Shown here piece after piece: positions 52,978 to 59,451 of a stretch of DNA of 64,000 bases. The first letter of the stretch is position 1; each line of letters starts with the position of its first letter. Under the pieces are notes generated by a model. It saw only the letters and a program-made list of their open reading frames with translations, was not told where the DNA came from and did no database searches. The position numbers were made by a program, and so were the translations under genes. Origin of the DNA: Azospira inquinata (GTDB lineage Bacteria; Pseudomonadota; Gammaproteobacteria; Burkholderiales; Rhodocyclaceae); assembly GCF_018905915.1 (NCBI RefSeq), contig NZ_CP064782.1, forward strand, positions 1,488,001 through 1,552,000, read 5' to 3'.

Positions 52978-53824
52978 TCACGACCCCGCCGATCTGGCGG
53001 TGCTTCTCAGCCGGAACGCCACCGGACTGAGCCCCTGCAGCCCGAGCTTTATGCGCTCGTGGTTGTAGTAGTTGATGTAATCATGTACGCCCGCTTCGAG
53101 CGCATAAATGCTGTCGGGCATCTCAAGGTGGAAATACTCGGCCTTCAGCGTGCCGAAAGAAGCTTTCAATCGCCGCGTTGTCGAAACAGTTGCCCTTACG
53201 GCTCATGCTTTGCTTGACTCCACTCCGCGCGAGCATCGCTCGGTAGGGCTGCATCTTGTAGTGCCAGCCCTGGTCCGAGTGCACGATCAGTTCGGAGGCG
53301 GATCCGATCCGCGAAAGCGCCGCCTCGAGCGTACCGGAAACCAGCTCAAAAACCGGACGCGTAGCCATGCGGTACGCGACGATCTCGCCGTTGTAGCGAT
53401 CCATGCAGGCCGACAGATAGAGCTTGCGGCCATTCACATTGAACTCGGTGACGTCGGTCGACCACTTCTGGTTTGGCGCGGCCGCGCAGAAGTCGCGCTG
53501 CAGAACGTTGGGCACGTGCTCATCGCTCATGCCCGGGATATGTCGGGAGCGCCTCCTCGCCCGGATCAACGCGCGTAGCCCCATCTTTTTCATCAGGCGC
53601 TGCACGCACTTGTGGTTGACCGGTTCCTCCGTCGAACTGCGTAGCACGGCCGTGATCCGTCTGTAGCCGTAGCGGCCCTTGTGCTCGTCATAGACGACGC
53701 GAATCTTGGCCTCCATGGTGCTTTGCTGGTCGGCACGCTGGGTCGCCTGGATCTGATAGTAGAACGTGCTGCGTGCCAGGCCTGCGACCCGCAGTAGATC
53801 CGTTAATTTATGGTGACGCCTCAA
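52978..53824 (-). pseudogene. IS3-family transposase orfB, frameshifted near the C-terminus
   Basis: The catalytic DDE triad is visible in the first frame (53123-53824): Asp in Ser-Thr-Asp-Val-Thr-Glu, Asp in His-Ser-Asp-Gln-Gly, Glu in Asn-Ala-Ala-Ile-Glu-Ser-Phe-Phe, preceded by the HTH_21-type start Ser-Thr-Phe-Tyr-Tyr. After Glu-Ser-Phe-Phe the frame is lost. The expected Gly-Thr-Leu-Lys-Ala-Glu and the final 50 residues (Tyr-Asn-His-Glu-Arg-Ile-Lys-Leu-Gly-Leu) continue in the frame at 52978-53169. One extra base in the AAA run at 53156-53158 explains this, so this copy is probably not self-mobile. OrfB normally arises by -1 frameshifting from orfA. Confidence 0.87.
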
Positions 53825-53832
53825 CCCGGAAA

Positions 53833-54351
53833 TCAGACGCGCTTTGTCGGCGCAACTGACCTCTTCGACCGGATCAAGGCCTGCAATTTTTTTAGGTACG
53901 CGACCTCCGTGCGCAGTCGCTCATTCTCTTCGCGCAGGGCTTGCGTCGAATCGGTGGCGACCATGTTCGAGGGCGCTGCGCAGCGTCGTTCTGGCTTCAT
54001 GTTGGGACGCTCTTCTTTCTCGTCCCCGAGCGTCTGCACGTCACCTTGATCGAGATTGCGACGCCAGACCACGACTTGGTTTGGATTGCGAATATCATAG
54101 ATCGTCGCCACCTTGCGGCTCGAAAGCTTTTCACGGTCCTGATGGGCCAGCACCTCTAGCTTGAACTGCGTACTGTACGCGCTGCGCTTGGGGCGCAACC
54201 CGTCAATGCCGTGGAGGCGATAGTGGCTCACCCAGGTGCGGATCTTCTCCTCGGGCACCTTCCAACGCCGGGCCAGCAACTTCGCCTCGCCTTCTCCAGC
54301 CAGAAAACTCTTGACGACCTTGAGCTTGAACTCCGTTTTGTACTTCTTCAT
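53833..54351 (-). CDS. IS3-family (IS150 group) transposase orfA
   Basis: A 172-residue DNA-binding protein with two helix-turn-helix units: Lys-Val-Val-Lys-Ser-Phe-Leu with Ala-Arg-Arg-Trp-Lys-Val-Pro-Glu-Glu-Lys-Ile-Arg-Thr-Trp-Val, then Leu-Glu-Val-Leu-Ala-His-Gln. These are followed by a leucine-zipper helix (Leu-Arg-Glu-Glu-Asn-Glu-Arg-Leu-Arg-Thr-Glu-Val-Ala-Tyr-Leu-Lys-Lys-Leu), as in InsJ of IS150. Near its end the minus strand has a run of seven A (53887-53893 on the plus strand as T), a slippery site for -1 frameshifting into the orfB frame. Confidence 0.88.
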   Translation of the reverse strand: MKKYKTEFKLKVVKSFLAGEGEAKLLARRWKVPEEKIRTWVSHYRLHGIDGLRPKRSAYSTQFKLEVLAHQDREKLSSRKVATIYDIRNPNQVVVWRRNLDQGDVQTLGDEKEERPNMKPERRCAAPSNMVATDSTQALREENERLRTEVAYLKKLQALIRSKRSVAPTKRV

Positions 54352-54368
54352 GGAAACCCTCGAAATTT

Positions 54369-54392
54369 GTCCAACTTCTGGGGGTCAGTTCA
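54369..54392 (-). repeat. IS right terminal inverted repeat
   Basis: 24 bases, exact complement of 52952-52975. Confidence 0.93.
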
Positions 54393-54395
54393 TTC

Positions 54396-54559
54396 CCGGG
54401 GCGATTCAGGACACAATATTTAACATTCTCCAAAAAAAATGGACTCAACAGACTAAAGATGTCCATCCCAACTCACATTGCGATTGACCGAAAGAATATG
54501 GCTAACTTCTTGATTTACCATCTCACTCAGGTAGTCCGTCATTTAGAAACTTGCACATA
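54396..54559. other. AT-rich right end of the island
   Basis: About 164 bases of AT-rich, apparently non-coding sequence between the IS and the right attachment core. A short AT-rich 3' end is a defining part of GInts. The stretch was longer before the IS insertion, since IS-flanking sequence continues to its left. Confidence 0.6.
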
Positions 54560-54565
54560 CCACCA
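54560..54565 (+). repeat. Right attachment core CCACCA (attR side)
   Basis: Matches 24727-24732. Island sequence lies to its left and the resumed nuclease reading frame (His-Gln-Pro-Leu-His) to its right. Confidence 0.75.
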
Positions 54566-54983
54566 ACCTTTGCATACCTGGAGCCGAAATCTCCCTTCAG
54601 GCCAGTCCGACAGGGGTGGCAACGGTCTCACCCTGGCCGGAGACGATGTCTCCGGCAGAGAAGCCAATCTCCATACCTATTGGGACGAACTAGCTGGTCC
54701 CAGGGGCTTACGGGGAGCCGCCCTGGCTCGCCGGGCAGAAGCGCTGAGTCGACTTTGTGGCAAACCTAAAAAAATGCAGGGTCCAACCATCTGGTTACAA
54801 GAAAGTCGTAACCTCGCAATAACCGTAGCCTACGGGGATTTACCCCCATGGCCACCGGTTTCCCTATCCCCGACCTATGCCGCTCGAGCCCAGCAGGTTG
54901 GAGATCAACAACTCTGTAAGGCCGGAAAACGGCTAGGTGCGCTGCTCCAGCAACAACTAACGGGTGATGGCTTCCCTCATTAA
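54561..54983 (+). pseudogene. S1/P1-type nuclease, 3' half
   Basis: It begins at the codons His-Gln-Pro-Leu-His-Thr, which complete the motif broken at 24728. It then carries Asp-Arg-Gly-Gly-Asn-Gly and Asn-Leu-His-Thr-Tyr-Trp-Asp-Glu, supplying the last zinc ligands of the family. About 140 codons to the stop. The upstream open frame from 54459 is island sequence and gives no plausible N-terminus, so this half is not expected to make a working nuclease. The stop is followed at once by a strong terminator. Confidence 0.92.
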
Positions 54984-54984
54984 A

Positions 54985-55022
54985 AAAGGGCGGGTGTTTC
55001 ACGTGAAACACCCGCCCTTTTT
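54985..55022. terminator. Bidirectional terminator between nuclease and fmt
   Basis: A long perfect stem with A-tract and T-tract flanks: AAAGGGCGGGTGTTTC, then the complementary arm after an ACGT centre, ending in a T-run. It serves the convergent nuclease (+) and fmt (-) genes. The stem contains the parS palindrome. Confidence 0.92.
54995..55010. promoter_or_regulatory. parS centromere-like site (ParB binding)
   Basis: TGTTTCACGTGAAACA is the perfect 16-base chromosomal parS palindrome bound by ParB in many bacteria. It lies inside the terminator stem between convergent genes. Confidence 0.85.
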
Positions 55023-55032
55023 TTATCCAACC

Positions 55033-55968
55033 CTAAGCTACCGATACAGAGAACTGCTGCCCCACCTGCACCGGATGTCCCGCCAAAAACTGGGCAACAG
55101 GAAGACGCTTACCTCCCGCCTTCTGCAGCTCCCGAATGACCAGAGTCCCCTGACCACAGGCCACCCGAATGCCCTGGCGGGTTACTTCCAATACCTGGCC
55201 CGGATTCCCCTCGCCGGCTTCCGCTACCCCATTCCAGATTTTCAGCACATTGCCGCCCAGGTTAGCCGTAGCACCGGGAAAGGGATTAAAGGCCCGCACC
55301 TGACGGCTCAGGACTTCGGCGGACTGGCGCCAGTCCAGGGGAGCTTCCCCCTTACTCAGTTTGGCCGCATAAACAGCTCCAGCTTCTTCTTGGGGCTGGG
55401 CAACCAACTTACCGGCTTCCAGACCAGCCAGGGCTTCCACGATTAACTCGCCCCCCAAAACCGCCAGACGATCATGGAGCAGGGCAGTGGTATCCGTCTC
55501 CAGAATGGGCTCGGCCCGGCGCAACAAAACGGGCCCCGTATCCAGACCAGCTTCCATAGCCATAATACAGACACCGCTTTCCCGATCACCAGCCAGGATG
55601 GCCCGGTGGATAGGGGCCGCGCCTCGCCAACGGGGCAACAGGGAAGCGTGGATATTGAGGCAACCCAACCGGGGGATATCCAGCACCGCCTGGGGTAGCA
55701 ACAAACCATAGGCGGCCACCACCATCACGTCCGGGGCTTCCCGGCGCAGCCGGGCCTGGGCCTCTTCGTCCTTGAGATTAAGGGGCTGGAATACTTCCGT
55801 GCCGTGTTCCAAGGCCAGACGCTTTACCGGTGACGCCTGGAGACTCATTCCCCGTCCAGCGGGCCGGTCCGGCTGACTGAGCACCAGGGAAATCTGGTGG
55901 CCAGCTTGGTAAAGGGCGGCCAGAGCCGTAGCGGCGAAATCCGGGGTACCGGCAAAAACAATCTTCAT
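55033..55968 (-). CDS. fmt: Methionyl-tRNA formyltransferase
   Basis: A 311-residue enzyme that formylates initiator Met-tRNA with 10-formyl-tetrahydrofolate. N-terminal [11 protein letters not shown] and the catalytic loop [17 protein letters not shown] are conserved. The Met-Glu-x-Gly-Leu-Asp-Thr-Gly-Pro segment completes the site, and a C-terminal OB-like domain follows from about residue 205. It is downstream of def on the same strand with 27 bases between, the usual def-fmt pair. Confidence 0.96.
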   Translation of the reverse strand: MKIVFAGTPDFAATALAALYQAGHQISLVLSQPDRPAGRGMSLQASPVKRLALEHGTEVFQPLNLKDEEAQARLRREAPDVMVVAAYGLLLPQAVLDIPRLGCLNIHASLLPRWRGAAPIHRAILAGDRESGVCIMAMEAGLDTGPVLLRRAEPILETDTTALLHDRLAVLGGELIVEALAGLEAGKLVAQPQEEAGAVYAAKLSKGEAPLDWRQSAEVLSRQVRAFNPFPGATANLGGNVLKIWNGVAEAGEGNPGQVLEVTRQGIRVACGQGTLVIRELQKAGGKRLPVAQFLAGHPVQVGQQFSVSVA

Positions 55969-55995
55969 GCAGCGTCCAAAGGAAGAGGGAAGGGG

Positions 55996-56499
55996 TCAGG
56001 CCGTAATGCGGGATTGCTTGGCCAGCTTGGTCTTGATGCGGTTCTGCTTGAGCATGGACAGGTATTCCACAAATACCTTGCCTTTCAGGTGGTCGATTTC
56101 ATGCTGAATACACACCGCCAGCAAACCCTCCGCCTTCAGGGTTTGGGTTTTGCCGCTCAAATCCTGGAAGCGCACAGTCACCTTTTCGGCCCGTTCCACC
56201 TTGTCGTAGATACCGGGGACGGAAAGACAGCCTTCTTCCCCCAGAATCAGACCTTGCTCATCCAGAATCTGGGGATTGATCAGCACCAGCAACTGATCCT
56301 TTGTTTCAGAAACATCGATGACAATCAATTGCTTATGCACATCCACCTGGGTCGCAGCCAAGCCCACCCCAGGTGCCTCGTACATGGTTTCCGCCATATT
56401 TCCGGCCAGGGTACGGATGTCATCGTCAAATTTTTCCACCGGCGCCGCCACCTTTTTCAAGCGGACATCCGGATAGCGCAAAATGGGAAGTAAAGCCAT
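55996..56499 (-). CDS. def: Peptide deformylase
   Basis: A 167-residue iron/zinc enzyme that removes the formyl group from nascent proteins at the ribosome. The three motifs are intact: [16 protein letters not shown] (metal Cys) and Gln-His-Glu-Ile-Asp-His-Leu (two metal His and catalytic Glu). Length matches E. coli Def. It is divergent from the LysM gene, with 150 bases between that must hold both promoters. Confidence 0.96.
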   Translation of the reverse strand: MALLPILRYPDVRLKKVAAPVEKFDDDIRTLAGNMAETMYEAPGVGLAATQVDVHKQLIVIDVSETKDQLLVLINPQILDEQGLILGEEGCLSVPGIYDKVERAEKVTVRFQDLSGKTQTLKAEGLLAVCIQHEIDHLKGKVFVEYLSMLKQNRIKTKLAKQSRITA

Positions 56500-56649
56500 A
56501 AAATGCTTGCCCGAATAACGTATTACATGCAGAATTTAAAGAGAATCTCTAGCTTCGGAGCCCTTGCCCTTGTTTCCTCAAGCCAGACCCAATCCATCGC
56601 TTGAGACCACAAGGCTACCCCCGCGTTCCGAATAATCGAGGATAAGCCT

Positions 56650-57744
56650 ATGTTTCGGACCCCGTTCCCAGCTCCAGGTACCCGGTGGGGCACCCGCCTT
56701 GCCCGCATTATAGCCACCCTGGCGTTCAGCGTCGCCGTCACCCAGGCCCAGGCCGTCCAAGGGGACGTGACCTTGGCGGACGGCGCACCGGATCACTACG
56801 TGGTAGTGAAGGGAGATACCCTCTGGGGAATCGCCGGAAAATTCATCAAGGAACCCTGGCGCTGGCCAGAAATCTGGCACCTCAACAAAGGCACCATACA
56901 CAATCCCAACCGCATTTACCCGGGGGACATGGTGTTGCTGGTCCGGGGCGCAGACGGCCGCCTCCAGCTCAAGGTCGCCCATCCCTATAAGGGCAACCGC
57001 TCCGGCACCGTAAAGCTGGAACCCAAGGAATATACGGAAAAGGAAGCGGACGAAATTCCCGCCATTCCCCCCAAGGACATCGAGCCCTACCTGACCCGTC
57101 CCCTGGTGGTGGATAACAAATCCATGGATGACTCGGGCCGTATCGTGGCGCCCCAAGAAAACCGGGTCAATCTGGGCGCTGGGGACAAGGCCTATGTGAC
57201 CAATGTGCGCAGCGACGGGGAAAACTGGGAAATCTACCGCCCGGGCAAGGCCCTGGTAGATCCGGATACCAAGGAAGTGCTGGGCTACGAAGCTTTCCAC
57301 CTGGGCACTGCCCGGCTGGTCCGGCCCGGCGACCCGGCCCTCATGGAAATCACCACCGCCGTTCAGGAAATCAGCAAATTCGACCGCATGCTGCCGGCGG
57401 AAAAGCCCCCCCTGCTGGATTACATTCCCCACAAGCCTGACAACTTTGTGGAAGGCCGCATTCTCTCGGTCTACGGGGGCGTCAGCACTGGCGGCCGGGG
57501 CTCCGTGGTTACCCTCAGCAAGGGCGCCCGGGAAGGGCTGGAAGTTGGCCATGTGCTGGCCATCTATAGCGATTCCAAGAGCTTCGTCCAACGTAATGAG
57601 CAGGACAAAAAGGAAACGGTCTACATTCCTGCGGAACGCTACGGTCTAGTCTTCGTCTTCCGGGTTTTCGACAAGGTCTCTTACGGACTGGTCATGGAAG
57701 CCGAGCACCCCCTAGCGATCAGCGATCAGGTCAAAACCCCCTGA
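56650..57744 (+). CDS. LysM domain exported protein
   Basis: A 364-residue protein with a signal peptide (about residues 17-36, Ala-Val-Thr-Gln-Ala-Gln-Ala). One LysM peptidoglycan-binding domain follows at about 48-97 (His-Tyr-Val-Val-Val-Lys-Gly-Asp-Thr-Leu-Trp-Gly-Ile-Ala, Trp-Pro-Glu-Ile-Trp, Asn-Pro-Asn-Arg-Ile-Tyr-Pro-Gly-Asp). The rest is beta-rich and unassigned. It is the usual neighbour of dprA in betaproteobacteria and presumably a cell-wall-associated factor. Its TGA overlaps the ATG of dprA (TGATG), so translation is coupled. Confidence 0.88.
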   Translation: MFRTPFPAPGTRWGTRLARIIATLAFSVAVTQAQAVQGDVTLADGAPDHYVVVKGDTLWGIAGKFIKEPWRWPEIWHLNKGTIHNPNRIYPGDMVLLVRGADGRLQLKVAHPYKGNRSGTVKLEPKEYTEKEADEIPAIPPKDIEPYLTRPLVVDNKSMDDSGRIVAPQENRVNLGAGDKAYVTNVRSDGENWEIYRPGKALVDPDTKEVLGYEAFHLGTARLVRPGDPALMEITTAVQEISKFDRMLPAEKPPLLDYIPHKPDNFVEGRILSVYGGVSTGGRGSVVTLSKGAREGLEVGHVLAIYSDSKSFVQRNEQDKKETVYIPAERYGLVFVFRVFDKVSYGLVMEAEHPLAISDQVKTP

Positions 57745-58859
57745 TGCAAGATCGGGAAGCCCTGGCCGCCTGGCTACGCCTGACCCTGATCCCCGGGGTC
57801 GGGCCCCAGACCCAGCGCCAGTTGCTGGGCCAATTCGGCCTTCCCCACACCCTGTTCGCCACCCCCCGCAGCACCCTGCGCCAACATGTAGGTAACAAGG
57901 CCGACCTGCTCCTGGATACGGACAATCAGGAAGGGGTGGATCAGGCCCTGGCCTGGGCCGAGCAACCGGGTAATCACCTGGTCACCCTGGCGGACGCCGC
58001 CTATCCCCGCCTGCTGCTGCAAACGGAAGATCCACCCAGCCTGCTCTACGTCAAAGGCCGTCTGGACCTCCTCAATACCCCGGCCCTGGCCGTGGTGGGC
58101 AGCCGCAACGCCAGCCCCCAGGGAGAACAGGATGCCCGGGCCTTTGCCGCCACCCTGGCCCGCCAGGGGCTCACCATCGTCAGCGGCATGGCCCTGGGCA
58201 TTGATGCGGCGGCCCACCGAGGAGCCCTGGCCGAAAACGGCAACACCATCGCGGTCATCGGCACGGGCATCGACCGTATTTACCCGGCCCGTAACCGGGA
58301 TCTGGCCCTTGCCTTGGCGGAAAAGGGCGCCCTGATTTCCGAATTTCCCCTGGGCACCCCTGCAGTAGCCCACAATTTCCCCCGCCGTAACCGCATCATC
58401 GCGGGCCTGTCCCTGGGCTGTCTGGTGGTGGAAGGGGCGGTGGAAAGCGGCTCCCTCATTACGGCCCGTCTTACCGGTGAACAGGGCAAAGAAGTTTTCG
58501 CCATTCCCGGCTCCATCCATTCCCCCCTTTCCAAGGGCTGCCACCGGCTCATTAAGCAGGGCGCCAAACTGGTGGAGTGCGCCCAGGATGTGCTGGAAGA
58601 GTTAAAACTCACCGTGCCGCCTCCCCCCTCCGATCCGGAACCGGATATTCCCTCCCCGCCCCAGGAGCCATCCTCCGCCTTCCCTGAAGAGGCGCCGGTA
58701 CTGGCGGCCCTGGGCTTTGACCCGGTTTCCCTGGATACCTTGGTGCAGCGCACCGGCTTGACGGCGGATGCGCTATACGCCATCCTCGTGCGCATGGAGT
58801 TGGCCGGAGAGGTGGCCAGCTTGCCCGGTGGACGCTTCCAGCGTCTCACTGCCACCTGA
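57744..58859 (+). CDS. dprA: DNA processing protein DprA
   Basis: A 371-residue protein that protects incoming single-stranded DNA and loads RecA during natural transformation. Helical N-terminus (Leu-Ile-Pro-Gly-Val-Gly-Pro), then the extended Rossmann fold: Val-Val-Gly-Ser-Arg-Asn-Ala-Ser, Ser-Gly-Met-Ala-Leu-Gly-Ile-Asp-Ala-Ala-Ala-His, Gly-Thr-Gly-Ile-Asp-Arg-Ile-Tyr-Pro, Phe-Pro-Arg-Arg-Asn-Arg-Ile-Ile-Ala-Gly-Leu-Ser. After a proline-rich linker (about 290-315) comes a C-terminal winged-helix domain. It supports at least the possibility of natural competence in this organism. smg follows after 7 bases. Confidence 0.94.
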   Translation: MQDREALAAWLRLTLIPGVGPQTQRQLLGQFGLPHTLFATPRSTLRQHVGNKADLLLDTDNQEGVDQALAWAEQPGNHLVTLADAAYPRLLLQTEDPPSLLYVKGRLDLLNTPALAVVGSRNASPQGEQDARAFAATLARQGLTIVSGMALGIDAAAHRGALAENGNTIAVIGTGIDRIYPARNRDLALALAEKGALISEFPLGTPAVAHNFPRRNRIIAGLSLGCLVVEGAVESGSLITARLTGEQGKEVFAIPGSIHSPLSKGCHRLIKQGAKLVECAQDVLEELKLTVPPPPSDPEPDIPSPPQEPSSAFPEEAPVLAALGFDPVSLDTLVQRTGLTADALYAILVRMELAGEVASLPGGRFQRLTAT

Positions 58860-58866
58860 GCCTGCC

Positions 58867-59322
58867 ATGTTTGACATTCTTGTTTACCTGTTCGAAAACT
58901 ACTACGAATTCAGTTCCCGCCCAGAACCCGAAGTTCTGACCCGCAAACTCACCGCCGCCGGATTCACCGAAGAAGAAATCACCGAAGCCCTGGGCTGGTT
59001 GGCTGGCCTCAAGGCAGAAGGGGCCGTGCGCGCCTTTCCCCAGGCCGATCCCCAGGCCATCCGCTTCTACAATGAAGAAGAGCTGCACAAACTGGGCAGC
59101 GACTGTCGGGGCTTTCTCCAGTTCCTGCAAAATGCGGGGGTACTGAGCTCTGAACTGCGGGAACTGGTCATCGACCGGGCCCTGGCCTTGGCGGAAGAGC
59201 CGGTGGATCTATCCCGCTTCAAGGTCATTGTGCTCATGGTGTTGTGGAGCCGGGAAAAGGACCTGGATACCCTGATCGTGGAAGAGCTCCTCTCCGACGC
59301 CGACCCGGATCTGCTCCACTAG
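58867..59322 (+). CDS. smg: Smg (DUF494) family protein
   Basis: A 151-residue protein that begins Met-Phe-Asp-Ile-Leu-Val-Tyr-Leu-Phe-Glu-Asn-Tyr and has the acidic helical layout of DUF494/Smg. The E. coli homologue also sits beside dprA (smf), and its function is not established. The frame is open upstream to 58768, but the ATG at 58867 opens the conserved N-terminus and follows dprA by 7 bases. Co-transcribed with lysM and dprA. Confidence 0.92.
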   Translation: MFDILVYLFENYYEFSSRPEPEVLTRKLTAAGFTEEEITEALGWLAGLKAEGAVRAFPQADPQAIRFYNEEELHKLGSDCRGFLQFLQNAGVLSSELRELVIDRALALAEEPVDLSRFKVIVLMVLWSREKDLDTLIVEELLSDADPDLLH

Positions 59323-59451
59323 AACCTGGGCCCGTTTTTCCCTCCCGCCGTACCCGCCGAATCTCCCTGGCGGCCTTGACAACTTGCCAAGGCCGCCTTG
59401 CGCCTCTTATCATCCCCCGCACCTTTACCGGATTTCCCAGAGAAAGCCTTC

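Larger units (their letters stand above)
52952..54392 (-). mobile_element. IS3-family insertion sequence, IS150 group, 1441 bp
   Basis: The element has perfect 24-base inverted repeats at 52952-52975 and 54369-54392 (outer end TGAACTGACCCCCAGAAG). It is flanked by a 3-base target duplication TTC (52949-52951 and 54393-54395). It contains orfA and orfB on the minus strand. It sits in the AT-rich right end of the island. Confidence 0.93.
24727..54565. mobile_element. 29.8-kb GInt-type genomic island inserted in an S1/P1 nuclease gene
   Basis: The island is bounded by the shared core CCACCA (24727-24732 and 54560-54565). It carries at its left end a coupled operon of three large tyrosine recombinases plus a small coiled-coil protein, then about 22 kb of varied cargo, then a short AT-rich right end (54396-54559). 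This equals the tripartite layout defined for GInts (ginABCD operon, cargo, AT-rich 3' end, flanking imperfect direct repeats). Removal of one core copy plus the interior restores the nuclease reading frame exactly. An IS3-family element has later entered the AT-rich end. All four gin genes are open, so the island may still be mobile. Confidence 0.88.
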
